Both the position numbers and the translations under genes were made by a program. Shown in pieces: positions 33,709 to 45,288 of a stretch of DNA of 64,000 bases. The first letter of the stretch is position 1; each line of letters opens with the position of its first letter. The stretch comes from Rana temporaria (lineage: Eukaryota; Chordata; Amphibia; Anura; Ranidae), in assembly GCF_905171775.1 (NCBI RefSeq), contig NC_053490.1, positions 16,473,752 to 16,537,751 on the forward strand. The letters run 5' to 3'. Under the pieces are notes generated by a model that worked only from the letters and a program-made list of their open reading frames with translations, did not search any database and was not told the DNA's origin.

Positions 33709-33925
33709 TAGCGAGCTGCTGAGAGCCTGAACCGGCCGCTTCTGCCCCTTCCACAGTCCAGCACTCCAGTGAGCAAGGAGGGGGCAGGGCAAAGATCTGC
33801 TGACTGGCAGTCATTAGCTCTCTGCTCGGGGAGCTGTGAGAATCGAGCGTTCTGTGGTGTTAAATCGCTCGGTTCTCAGTTTTAGAGCCAGCGGGGTCCA
33901 ATGCTACATCCACTTAGGTAAGTAT

Positions 33926-34597
33926 TGTAACGGAATGACCCGGGACAACCAGAGACTTTGTGAGGATGGGGGATACTCCTGTGTCAGCGTCCCTGATAAC
34001 TCTTGGGTCTGAGTCCACTCTGTGCCTTTGGGCATGGAGTGGCAAGTGAATCATAATTCATGTATTACATGAGATTTGACATCACTGATAGTTCGTATTG
34101 CAGGATTTTGAGACACTGCAAGATGTTGGTTAATTGTGACCCCCAACCAGTCAATAGTGACTCATCTCTCTCTGAAGACTGTTAATATGTTAAATAAGGC
34201 TAGCTTTTGAAAGGCCTTTAATTGTGTGATAACACTGTCTAAAACCTATTGATGCTCAGAGGTGTGAAAAGGTGTCAAGCAGTATGCGGAGACGAAACGT
34301 CTGCCTAGGGAACTGAGTGGGTGAAGGTGTTTTGTTGTTATGCTGTTGATTAAGGAATGTTAAGTAATTAGCCTTAGTGTGTGATTAGGGGGTGGAGATC
34401 TCATTGTTGCTTTAATGCCTTGTACTGTATAAAAAGCTGAGAAGAAACCATTAAAGTATCATTACATTTGGAACAAGCACAGAGCTGTGTCTCGTCTTGA
34501 TTCTGGGCAAATGAAATGGGATCGGGTCCTGTCGGTTGGAGTGTCGATAAGCTGTCATGGATGGGATGGAAGGTGGTAAACGGTGGTGACCGTTACA
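33926..34597 (+). repeat. solo LTR with 5-bp target duplication
   Basis: The 672-bp segment starts TGTAACGG and ends CCGTTACA and is flanked on both sides by AGTAT (33921-33925, 34598-34602). It contains a TATAAAAAGC promoter-like motif near 34428 and ATTAAA downstream. This is the scar left when two LTRs recombine and delete the interior. It sits inside the TTAA-type repeat that spans 33103-34645. Confidence 0.82.
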
Positions 34598-34645
34598 AGT
34601 ATAAATCTGAAAAAATAAATAAAAAAACATACTTCTCTTTTTAAG

Positions 34646-35239
34646 ATTACAATACTGAAAGGCGTACTTTACAGTGTAGTAGTACAATGGTAAGCGTACC
34701 TTACTATTTTATAGTAAAGTCCAATAAATGCACTGGACGTGCATGGGAAATGCCCATTGTGCTCGAGTTTGTTATCACTTTCAAACTGTTGGAGGCACTT
34801 TTAAACATTTTAACACTTTGTGAACTTTTACTGCAAAACAGTTGCTCATGTCCATTTGTCATTTCACCCACCTGACAGTCCCAAAGCCTGAAATGACATA
34901 AGGAATCTTACCCGGCGTCAGATACTGCTACAAAAAAATCACGCTCTTTTCCAGCTCTTACAGGAAGCCAAAGTCAGTGAAAGAACCTTTCAGCACAACT
35001 TTCCATGGTTATTTAATGGTTTGAAAGAAATATGTGTGGCATACAGACTCCTCCAATCACTTTCACAGCATGTACAGTATGTCACCTAACCACAATGCCC
35101 CACTTTCCTTCTTATTTTCCAACTATAATGATTTAAAATGTATTTGTATTAGTATTAGTAAAGACTTTCCCTACCTTTTTAACATAGAGAAACCCCTGAA
35201 ATAACTTGCAGATCTCAGGAAACCCCTGCCGATAATTAC
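34646..35239. other. intergenic, nothing recognised
   Basis: No motif-bearing frame, repeat or inverted end was recognised between the TTAA composite and the element at 35243. Confidence 0.5.
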
Positions 35240-35242
35240 TAT

Positions 35243-35989
35243 GGGCTAGATTCACATGGAACCGCGTATCTTTGCGGCGGCGTAACGTATCCGATTTACG
35301 TTACGCCTCCGCAACTTAGACAGGCAAATTCTGTATTCTCAAAGCACTTGCTCCGTAAGTTGCAAATCGGCCGGCGTAAGCCCGCCTAATTCAAATTTGG
35401 ATAGGGGGGGGGGGCGTGTTTTATGTAAATGTACTGTGACCCAACGTGTTTGACGTTTTTCTCGAACGGCACCGTTTTTCCCGTCCGTGGAATTTCCCAG
35501 TGTGCATTGCTCCAAAGTACGCCGCAAGGACGTCATTGGTTTCGACGTGAACGTAAATGACGTCCAGCCCCATTCACGGACGACTTACGCAAACAACGTA
35601 ACTTTTTCAAATTTCGACGCGGGAACGACGGCCATACTTGACATTGGTACGCCGCACTTACGTCACCATATAGCAGGGGTAACTATACGCCGGGAAGAGC
35701 CTAACGTAAACGGCGTAACTTTACTGCGTCAGCTGGGCGTACGTTCGGGAATTCGCATATCTGGCTAATTTGCATACTCAACGCGGAATTCGACGGAAGC
35801 GCCACCTGGCGGCCAGCGTAAATATGCATTTACGATACGACGGTGTAACACAGTTACGCCAGTCGGATCTACAGGAAATCTATGCGTAACTGATTCTAAG
35901 AATCAGGCGCATAGATATGACCGCGCAACTTAGAGATACGACGGCGTATCTGGAGATACGCCGTCGTATCTCGTTTAGGAATCTGGCCC
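35243..35989. mobile_element. GGGCCAGATTCA element, copy 4
   Basis: This 747-bp copy has termini GGGCTAGATTCAC and GGAATCTGGCCC and exact 3-bp duplication TAT. Confidence 0.9.
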
Positions 35990-36399
35990 TATATCTACAG
36001 GTCACAGTACATTAGCACAAAGAGTGAGCCGAGATATAATAGTAAATAAAATAAAGAATGAGGCGTACTTAGCATGTTTGACACCCAGTAATAATAATGA
36101 AATTAACAAATAATAATAATATTAACGACCATTAATGAAATACATGGCCCCATCATGCTACTGGTCATTCTGGTGCCCCCCCCCCACATTGGTGGTCATT
36201 GAAATGCTACCTTACGGTACGTTTGTGGATAGTGGGGATAGGCCACCATAGACTGTGGTCAATGGGAGAAGAACCCTCTTAAACTGGAGTTCAATGGAAG
36301 TACGGCTCCTTTACACTGTAGGTCAGAAAGAATAAGGTACTTTACCTTGGTGGCCAGTAAGAGGAATTCTCCTTACAGCAGTAGTCAGTATAAAGAATT

Positions 36400-37990
36400 A
36401 ACTTTACTTTGGTGGTAAGTTTGAAGAATGCTCCTTATATTGGTGGTCAGTGGAAGGAATATCACTTACATTGTTAGTCAGTGGGAGAAATGCGCTTTAC
36501 AATGGTGGACAGTGGGAAGGATACTCTTTACATTGATAATCAGTGAGAAGAATGCTCCTTACATTGTTGGTCAGTGAAAAGGTTGCTACTTACATTGTTG
36601 GTCAGTGAGAAGAATGCTCCTTACATTGGTGGACAGTGAGAAGAATGCTCCTAACATTGGTGGACAGTGGGAAGAATGCTCTTTACACTGGTGGCCTGTC
36701 CAAAAAAACGCTCCATACATTGGTGATCAGTGGGAAGAATGTTCCTTACATTGGTCATCAGTGGGAAGAATGCTCCTTACATTGATAGTCAGTGGGTAGA
36801 ATGCTCCTTACATTGGTGGCCAGTGGGAAAAATGTTACTTACATTGGTAGCCAGTGGGAAAAATGCTCCTTTCATTGGTGGTCAGTATGAAAAATGCTCC
36901 GTACATTGAAGGTCAGTGGGAAGGATGCTCCTTACCATAGGTGTGCGCAGCCTATTGCAATAGGGTGTGCACCCTAAAACTCAAACACACATGCATGTGT
37001 GTGTGTCTACATATATATGACCCCGGCACATTGATCTTGCTGCCGGCACAGTGAAAGAGAAGAGCATAGACACTTCTCTTATGGCAGAGCAGGTAAGAGG
37101 TAGATCTTTCCCATGTTCCTGCTGCTACCTCGAGCAATATTACTAATGCGCATTGGGGTGATTAGGGTGTGCCTGGGCACACCCGGCACACCCTGTGCGC
37201 ACGCCTATGCTCCTTACATTGATAGTCAGTGGAAAGAATGCTTCTTACATTGGTGGATAGTGGGAAGGATGCTCCTTACATTGGTTGTCAGGGACAGGAA
37301 GGCTTTGTACATTGATGGCCAGTGTGAAGAATGTTCCTTACATTGATGGTCAGTGGGAGGAATGCTCTGTACATTGGTGGACAGTAAGAAGAATGCTCCT
37401 TACATTGATAGTCAGTGATAGGAAAGCTCTTTAAATTAGTGGCAAGTGGGAAGAATGCTCCTTACATTGTCAATGTGAGGAATACTTTGTACATTTGTGG
37501 TCAGTAGGAAGAATGTGCCTTACATTGGTCCCACTGGGAAGAATGCTCCTTACATTGGTGGTCAGTGGGAAGAATGCTCCTTACATTGGTGATCAGTGAG
37601 AAGAATGCTCCTTACATTGGTGATCAGTGGGAAGAATGCCCCTTACATTGGTGATCAGTGGGAAGAATGCTCCTTACATTGGTGATCAGTGGGAAGAATG
37701 CTCCTTTCATTAGTGATCAGTAAGAAGAATGCTCCTTACATTGGTGATCAGTGGGAAGAATGCTACTTTCATTAGTGATCAGTAAGAAGAATGATCCTTA
37801 CATTGGTGATCAGTGGGAAGAATGCTTCTTTCATTAGTGATCAGTAAGAAGAATGATCCTTACATTGGTGGTCAGTAAGAAGAATGATCCTTATATTGGT
37901 GGCCAGTGAGAAGAATGCTCCCTAAATTGGTGGTCATTTGGGAAGAATGCTCCTTACATTGATGGTCAGTAGGAGGACCACTCCTTATAT
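36400..37990. repeat. 31-bp minisatellite
   Basis: Tandem units of GAATGCTCCTTACATTGGTG followed by ATCAGTGGGAA run from a degenerate start near 36230 to about 37990. They are interrupted by the hAT element at 36936-37209. The most regular part is 37550-37870. Confidence 0.93.
36936..37209. mobile_element. hAT-type nonautonomous element (CATAGGTGTGCGCAGCC family), short copy
   Basis: This 274-bp copy has the same termini as 1248-2478 and a perfect 8-bp duplication CTCCTTAC (36928-36935, 37210-37217). It is inserted in the 31-bp minisatellite, so the unoccupied site can be read directly from neighbouring units. Confidence 0.88.
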
Positions 37991-38112
37991 TGGCGATCAA
38001 TGGGAATAATCTTTCCCCCAAGAGATAACCAAAAAATTACTGATGTAACTGATTACTTATCTGAGCAACATGGATGGTTCATTGCTTGAGGAACCCCAAG
38101 CAACCTCTAGAG

Positions 38113-38703
38113 CAGGGGTGCCCAACCTTTTGAATAGCGAGGGCCACTTAAGCAACTTGGTAACCAGTCGTGGGCCACAATGAGCGAGGGCGTGCGGATG
38201 ACAGGTCACAGCTACTCTATAGGCCCTCTGATCTGCCCAGATGGAAGGCAACAAATTCCCTTCTGTTTTTTAATTGGAAGTAGGCGGGCATAAACAAACA
38301 TCTGTCGCTCTATAGAGGTGAATTGAGGGTCCCATTTGGTTGGGCTGATCATGTGAAAAGGGCCTAAGACTGCTTTCACACTGATGTGCTGCGGTTTGCC
38401 CACACTGCGGGTGCAGCGTAGTGCACCTGTGTCTATCCTGCGGGTTAGCTGAACTTTGCCATAGACTCCTTCTGTGGCAAAGCCGGCGCTGTAGAGGAAT
38501 CCTCAGCTTATGGGGCTCTGGTCCGCAGCCGCTTTCTTTCTCTACCACCGGCTTCATTCACAACACTGATGCTGTGGTATGGCAAATCGGCAACCTGCGA
38601 TCTGGGCTTGCCAACCCGCTATTCCAGAGCAGGAGGTCGCGGGCCACATCAGAGTGCTCCGCGGGCCACATGTGGCCCCCGGGCCACTGGTTGGCCACCC
38701 CTG
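38113..38703. mobile_element. hAT-type nonautonomous element (CAGGGGTGCCCAACC family), copy 1
   Basis: This 591-bp element begins CAGGGGTGCCCAACC and ends GGTTGGCCACCCCTG, with an exact 8-bp duplication CTCTAGAG (38105-38112, 38704-38711). Terminal sequence of this type is characteristic of hAT-Charlie relatives. Confidence 0.88.
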
Positions 38704-39043
38704 CTCTAGAGAAATCATAGGATCTCGTAGAACCATGGTTGAGAAAGGCTGTAGTTCAGTGATAATTTACATTTGGGTTAATGCAACCAAGAAAAATTGA
38801 CAAGAGCTGAACTTTTATGTTGCCACTTAAAGGGAAGATGAAGGAGTTTAGAGGGTCAAATAATTGTCAGGGCAATTCTCACTGCACGGAAGTGGTATAC
38901 ATGGCTGAAAAGTTTCTTCCTGTTGGGTGTGGAAATATTTTAAATTGCAGTTAAATAACTTTTTTTTTGTCATTGCCTGTAATTTGTCCCAGACCCCTTT
39001 GTTGGAGAATTAGTCATAAGTCATTGTTTCTCTGTTTTCCTAG

Positions 39044-39220
39044 GTCTCAGCATCGGATGCAGATAGCGGCAGTCTAGGAACCGTATCCTACTCTCTAAGC
39101 CTGGCGACCCCACCTCAGTTTCAGATCCACTCGGACAGCGGAGAGATCTGCCTCTCAGACATTCTGGATCGAGACGATGGAGAAAGATTCTTCCTGCTTC
39201 ATGTGACGGCCACAGATGGG
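39044..39220 (+). CDS. dchs1: cadherin exon A (dachsous-like), internal
   Basis: This internal exon encodes 59 residues of a large protocadherin-type adhesion receptor. It follows a pyrimidine-rich acceptor ending in tag and is followed by GTGAGA; both ends are phase 0. The translation opens with VSASDADSG, the calcium-binding DxD region of a cadherin repeat, and includes ILDRDD (the usual LDRE position). It ends with VTATDG, which continues directly into GGLSS of the exon at 43854. DCHS1 family proteins are giant single-pass cadherins that bind FAT4 between cells in planar-polarity and Hippo signalling. The assignment to DCHS1 rather than another giant cadherin (FAT, CDH23, DCHS2) rests on recalled similarity across the six exons. 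The cadherin call itself is very secure. Confidence 0.85.
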
Positions 39221-39367
39221 GTGAGAGGGCCTTGGGGGACGAGAGGAGATAGGGACACCAGAGGGATGTGTAGGCAATGAGAATGGGGTCTGGGATGAAG
39301 GAAATATACTGAGGAATAACGAGAAGAGAGGGGATCAAAAGGCATTTAAAAAATAAAGACAAAGATT

Positions 39368-40066
39368 CCAGATTCTCAAAAGAGTTACGCCGGTGTATCT
39401 ACAGATACACCGGCGTAATTCAAAATTCCCGCCAGCGTATCATTGTTTTGTATTCGCAAAACAAGATACGCCGGAATTAGGCTAGTCACTTACACCGTCG
39501 GATCCTAAATGCAATACAACGCTGACCGCTAGGTGGCATTTACGTTCAGGTCTCATTTGACTATGCAAATGAGCCTGATACGCCGATTCCCGAACGAATT
39601 TGCGCCGCGTCGTCGTCGTTTACGTCGTTTCCGTAAGCGTAAGGTTACCCCTGCTATATGAGGGGAACCTTACGCCAGTCCGCCGTATGCCATGTTAAGT
39701 ATGGCGTCGGGTCCGCGTCGTCTTTTTCCGTCGGTTACGTCGTTTTACTAAGTCGTTCTTGAATACGACTTCACGTCAATGACGCTCACGTCAGCGTCAT
39801 TGACGTTTTCCGTCGTGAGCTGGAGCATGCGCACTGGGCTATATTTCCGCCCGGTGCATGCACAGTTCGATCGTCGGGGGCGCGCTTAATTTGAATACAA
39901 GCCACCCCCTTTGAATTACGCGGCCATATGCCGGGCCATTTACACTACGCCGCCGCAAATTACGGAGCAAGTGCTTGGAGAATACGGCACTTGCTCCAGT
40001 AAGTTGCGGTGGCGTAGTGTAAATGGCTTACACTACGCCTACGCGGAATGTACGGGAATCTGGCCC
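39368..40066. mobile_element. GGGCCAGATTCA element, copy 5 (in intron A-B)
   Basis: The right end GGGAATCTGGCCC is intact, while the left end begins at CCAGATTC, so the first bases are lost. The interior has the usual TACGCCG-rich foldback. No site duplication can be read. Confidence 0.85.
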
Positions 40067-40389
40067 TGCATACACAGATTAAATATATTTAAGGGAGCTG
40101 TTTTACCTACCACATGATTTGTATTTTTGTCCATTCAGTCCTTAGATTAGCACAGCTGCACCACATATTACAGTCCTGCCTGGCAGGGAAAGAAAACGCA
40201 GGGCTTGTTCCTCACCCAGCCTGTGACTGGACAGTGAACGGAGAAGCAGCACACTTATGCCCCCCTCTCTCTGTCACTCTTCTCTCTCCTTCTATTAGCA
40301 TGTCCTATGTTAGCACATAAGCACAGCTTATTAGCTCCCTGTGCTGCTTCTCCCTTTCCCAGTCTCCGCAATAATATATAGTAACTATA

Positions 40390-41105
40390 AGGCCTTGTAC
40401 ACACGAGGGGACATGTTCCGATGAAAACGGTCCGCGGACCGTTTTCATCGGACATGTCCGCTCGGAGATTTCGGTCTGATGGTTGTACACACCATCAAAC
40501 AGAAATCCGCGCGGACAGGATACGCGGTGACGTGGCCGCGACGATGACGCGGCGACGTGCGCGACCCTGGAAGGTCAATGCTTCCACGCATGCGTCAAAT
40601 CACTTCGACGCATGCGAGGGCTTTCGGCCGAGCGGACATGTCCGGTGAGTCGTACAGACGACCGAACATGTCCGACGGACAGGCTTCCAGCGGACATGTT
40701 TCTTAGCATGCTAAGGCCTCGTACACACGACCGAACATGTCCGCTGACATGTTCGGTCGTGTGTACGGCCGACCGGACAATTTTCCGGCGGATCGGACAG
40801 GTTTCCAGCGGACAAATGTTTCTTAGCATGCTAAGAAACATGTCCGCTGGAAGCCTGTCCGTCGGACATGTTCGGTCGTCGGTACAGACTCACCGGACAT
40901 GTCCGCTAGGCCGAAAGCCCTCGCATGCGTCGAAGTGATTCGACGCATGCGTGGAAGCATTGACCTTCCAGGGTCGCGCACGTCGCCGCGTCATCGTCGC
41001 GGCCACGTCACCGCGTATCCTGTCCGCGGGAAATTTGGTCTGATGGTGTGTACAGCCATCGGACCAAATGATCCCAGCGGACATGTCCGATGAAAACGGT
41101 CCGCG
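40390..41105. mobile_element. large palindrome of TA-type MITE sequence (GGACATGTCCG subfamily)
   Basis: The arms of about 300 bp pair around a centre near 40755 (for example GGAAGGTCAATGCTTCCACG at 40570 against its inverse near 40960). A short GGCCTCGTACACACGACC / GGTCGTGTGTACGGCC hairpin sits at the centre. The right TIR is cut where the next foldback starts at 41106. This could be two elements inserted head to head. Confidence 0.75.
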
Positions 41106-41865
41106 TTATTGGTACCTGGTTGGTACCAATAATCAAAGTGACATAAAATAGTGCAAAAAGTGACAAATAATAGTCGAATATTGAAGATCAAGGATGAATA
41201 TCATGCTTGAGTGAATGACATTGATACAAATAAATAATAAGCTTGCGGCTGTAAACCCCAGCCAGGCCTTTATCCGGGAACTCGCCGTAGGGCAGCTTCA
41301 ATGTTCAGATGGTAGAAGATTCAGTGCTTGCAATGATTTTGGTACATGATGTTGGATCAATAATGGGAGGAGTTGACGTGCTGATGTCATTGCGTTCTAC
41401 AGTCTGAGCGGACGGGCGTTCGCCAGCCGGCCGGCCCATTGTTACTATTGCTGTTTTTACTCGCTACATTGATGTAAGTGTTTTAGCCCTTTTTAAATAC
41501 GTTCTTAATTTGGATTTACGCTATGGTGAGCTTTTTTCCTTTCCGGTAATTATTGATCCAACCTCATGTACCAAAATCATTGCAAGCACTGAATCATCTA
41601 CCATCTGAACATTGAAGCTGCCCTACGGCGAGTTCCCGGATAAAGTCCCCGGCTGGGGTTTACAGCCGCAAGCTCATTCCGCTTGCCATTTGGTAAGCAT
41701 GCAATCCTTAAGGTGTCAGCACTCTCTGGTGGTGGATTTTTGTTTCGATGTCATTCACTCATGCATGATATTCATCCTTGATCTTCATTCAATATTGGAC
41801 TATTATTTGTCACTTTTTGCACTATTTTATATCACTTTGATTATTGGTTCTAACCAGTGTTTGGT
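41106..41865. repeat. long foldback repeat
   Basis: The arms 41106-41345 and 41545-41865 are inverted copies (TATTCATCCTTGATCTTCA, CTGAACATTGAAGCTGCCCTA) around a 200-bp loop. No coding capacity or clear target duplication is seen. It is a MITE or foldback element of unassigned type. Confidence 0.8.
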
Positions 41866-42075
41866 GTCACACCACTGTTTGTTGAAGGATCATTATTATC
41901 TCTCATCGATTTAGTGACACATTCTACCTACTACATAGGTTAGGTTTGCGCGGCTACAATTTTTGTTTTTGTATATTGGTGTGTATGTTCACTGTCTAGC
42001 TGCTGCTTATTTAGATTATTTTGTTTTTGTTAGCGCAGTATTTCTTCCTTTTTCCAATTGTACCTGTTTATCTGC

Positions 42076-43647
42076 AGCCGCCTTTCCCCAGGTCGCGCAC
42101 CCGCGACCCGGTCCGAAGCTCCGTGACCGCGGGACCCGCGCACCCGATCGCCGCTGGAGTCCCGCGATTGGTCCCCGGAGCTGAAAAACGGGGACAGCTG
42201 TGTGTAAACACAGCTTCCCCGTTCTTCACTGTGGCGGCGTCATCGATCGTGTGATCCCTTTTATAGGGGGACACAATCGATGACGTCACACCTACAGCCA
42301 CACCCCCCTACAGTTGTAAACACACTTCAGGTCACACATAACCCCATCAGCGCCCCCTTGTGGTTAACTCCCAAACTGCAACTGTCATTTCCACAGTAAA
42401 CAATGCATTTTAAATGCATTTTTTGCTGTGAAAATGACAATGGTCCCAAAAAATGTGTCAAAATTGTCCGAAGTATCAGCCATAATGTCGCAGTCACGAA
42501 AAAAATCGCTGATCGCCGCCATTAGTAGTAAAAAATTTTTTTTTTTATAAAAATGCAATAAAACTATCCCCTATTTTGTAAACGCTATAAATTTTGCGCA
42601 AACCAATCGATAAACGCTTATTGTGATTTTTTCTTTACCAAAAATATGTAGAAGAATACGTATCGGCCTAAACTGAGGAAAAAATAATTTTTTTTTATAT
42701 ATTTTTGGGACATATTTATTATAGCAAAAAGTAAAAAATATAGCATTTTTTTTCAAAATTGTCGCTCTATTTTTGTTTATAGCGCAAAAAATGAAAACCG
42801 CAGAGGTGATCAAATACCACCAAAAGAAAGCTCTATTTGTGGGGAAAAAAGGACGCCAATTTTCTTTGGGAGCCACGTCGCACGACCGCGCAATTGTCAG
42901 TTAACCTCCCTGGCGGTATGATTCTTTCAGAAAAAACATGCTGAAAGCGGTACCATTATTTGCAAGGAAATTTGGCGTTTTATACTGTAGGTCTGTAATT
43001 TTTATGAATAACTCACTTAAATCTGACCAAACAAGATTCTAATAGGCATCCCAGGTATGACATTTTTTTAAAAACAAAATTATAAATTATAATATAATAA
43101 ATAATTATAAATAATTATAACAAATAATAATATAATTATAATAAAAATTATTCAATAATGTAATCAACTCAAAATCACTGAAATTTGCTCAGTTGCAGAA
43201 TTGTTGCTGTCATTATTTATTTATTTTTATGACGAATTTCCCCGCAAATCGCTATCGCACAATTCTGCAAGTGATTATAATTTATTATCGCTGTTTTCTA
43301 GCTGATCTAAAACCATTTTTGACATAAAAAGACACTTTTGGTTGCTATGGACAATCTACAGTTTTCAGGGAGAAAGAACAGTTTTTATTATATAAAATGA
43401 CATGTAGGGCACTGGGCAGACCACTAGGGACAAGGGGGGTGTGTATTTTTTACATACAGTACTGTAATCTTTTTTGAATTTGGCGCCGATCTCCGCTCCC
43501 GTGCGTCGTAACGTTACCGATTTTGGTAGAAAAAATCAACCCCGAGTCACGCTCGGGGTTACCGCCAGGAGGGTTAAAGCGACGCAGTGCCGAATCGCAA
43601 AAAGGGGCAAGGTCCTTTAGCTGCATTTTGGTCCGGGTCTTAAGTGG
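42076..43647 (-). mobile_element. TTAA-flanked ~1 kb element (CCACTTA family), copy 5, interrupted
   Basis: The inverse-orientation copy has an intact right end (GGTCCGGGTCTTAAGTGG then TTAA). The left end is unclear near 42076. It is split by the CCTCCCTGGCGG element at 42905-43573, whose TTAA target matches a TTAA present in the other copies. Confidence 0.82.
42905..43573. mobile_element. TTAA-flanked element (CCTCCCTGGCGG family), copy 1, nested
   Basis: The 669-bp element has TTAA at 42901-42904 and 43574-43577 and ends CCTCCCTGGCGGTATG / ACCGCCAGGAGGG. The interior is AT-rich (ATAATATAATAAATAATT). It interrupts copy 5 of the CCACTTA family. Confidence 0.87.
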
Positions 43648-43853
43648 TTAAAGGTGTCCCAAGGAGGTGAAGGCTCCCCCTGTGTCACTGGGGACCCCCA
43701 TGCTATGGAACGTCATTAGGCCACATGTATCATCTGAGCTGGACTTGCTGTGGGTTAAAGAATGGACTGCCCCCCCCCCCCCTCATTACTCAATGAGAAT
43801 ACAGTCAATGGACAGAGTGTATATGTATCTAAGATTCTTCTTGTTTCTTGCAG

Positions 43854-44085
43854 GGTGGTCTGAGTTCTGGATGTCTTGTGAGGGTTTCCGTAGAAGATGT
43901 GAATGATAACCGTCCGGTCTTCTATCCTCTGGAATATGGGGGCAGTGTAAGCGCACTGAGCCCACCGGGCACTCCAATACTCAGCGTGACTGCCCGCGAT
44001 AAAGATGAAGGAATTCATGGTATCATCACCTACCATATCATATCAGGGAATAGCCCGCCACTTCTACGCATAGAACCCGAAACAG
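43854..44085 (+). CDS. dchs1: cadherin exon B (dachsous-like), internal
   Basis: This exon encodes 77 residues and one extra base (phase 0 in, phase 1 out), bounded by ttcttgcag and GTAAGG. It completes one cadherin repeat with the linker VEDVNDNRPVF, a canonical calcium-binding DxNDN motif. It then starts the next repeat: PPGTPILSVTARDKDEG carries the DxD motif, and the exon stops within EPETG. Splitting the repeat at the ...TG position by a phase 1 intron is common in giant cadherins. Intron A-B is 4.6 kb and consists mainly of MITEs and foldback repeats. Confidence 0.88.
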
Positions 44086-44220
44086 GTAAGGAAGGTCACT
44101 GTGTAACAATACAGATTTCTTAAATCGTAGTGTAAAATATTGTGACGTGGTACAGTTGTGGAATTATGTGATGCTAAAGGAATTAGGACATTTTGACAGA
44201 CCAGAAAAGTAAGCAACAGT

Positions 44221-44947
44221 GGGGTAGATTCAGGTACATTTGCCCATTTCTTACGGAGGCGCAGCGTACCGTTTTGCCGCTGCGCCTCCGTAAATTTCCT
44301 GCGCTACGCTTGATTCACGGAGCAGTAGCTCCGTAAATTGCGTGGGCGCTCCTGAAAAATGCCCGGCATAAGAGCGCGCAATTTAAATGATCCCATAGGG
44401 GGCGTGGATCATTTAAATTAAGCGCGTTCCCGCGCCGAACGTAGTGCGCATGCTCCGTCGGGAAACTTTCCCGACGTGCATTGCGGTAAATGACGTCGCA
44501 AGGACGTCATTTGCTTTAAAGTGAACATGAATGACGCCATTCACGATTCACTTACGCAAACGACGTAATTTTTCAAAAACGCGACGCGGGAACGACGGGT
44601 ATACGTAGCATTGGCTGCCCCTGCTAATAGCATGGGCAGCCTTACGGAAAAACCGATGTACGCAAACAACGTAAACTGCGTATGCTGGGCGTGCGTACGG
44701 TTCTGAATCGGCGTTAGTATGCAATTTGCATACTCTACGCTGACCACTACAGGAACGCCACCTAGCGGCCTGCGTAAGAATGCAGCCTACGATACGACGG
44801 CATAAGAGCCTTATGCCAGGCATATCTTAGGCTGCAGTCGGCGTATCGAGGTTCCTGAATCAGGAGCATTCGATACGCCGGCGCAAGTAAGCAATTGCGC
44901 TGCGTAACTATGGTTACGCAGATGCAATTGCTCTCTGAATCTACCCC
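44221..44947. mobile_element. GGGCCAGATTCA-related element, copy 6 (in intron B-C)
   Basis: This 727-bp copy has variant termini GGGGTAGATTCAG / CTGAATCTACCCC and exact 3-bp duplication AGT (44218-44220, 44948-44950). The two ends changed in concert, which suggests a distinct active subfamily. Confidence 0.88.
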
Positions 44948-45288
44948 AGTGTTTACTGCCAAATAAATTCCTGGCATGTGCAAACTGGGCAAAGTTTCCG
45001 ATAATATGTGGTCCTTACGGGGGATGGAAAACATAACATGACCAACATATGTTTACTGTTAGACCCCTTCACACTTGAGTGTTTTTCAGCTTGTTTTCCC
45101 AAGCCTGACTACACTCCACATGCAGAATCCCGTTCTTTCTAATTGTTCCCGGTCACACTTGTACACTCAGTGGCCATAAGCTCTACCAGTGCCGATCCTG
45201 ACCTCCCTGGGGCCCTAAGAGCAAAATGACATGGCACATTAAAAATGAGAAGCGGGGAGGCGCTGACGACAGTGACATGTCACATTAA

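Larger units (their letters stand above)
33103..34645 (+). mobile_element. TTAA-type repeat (AAAGGAGAA...), composite copy 1
   Basis: It starts TTAAAGGAGAATTACAGCC and ends ACTTCTCTTTTTAA. It contains the TA MITE 33287-33708 and the solo LTR 33926-34597. The remaining parts match 56755-58236. Confidence 0.75.

Noticed and set aside
1..39043. Search for 5' cadherin exons
   Set aside because: No DxNDN, LDRE or DxD-bearing frame with splice borders was found left of 39044, so none is annotated.
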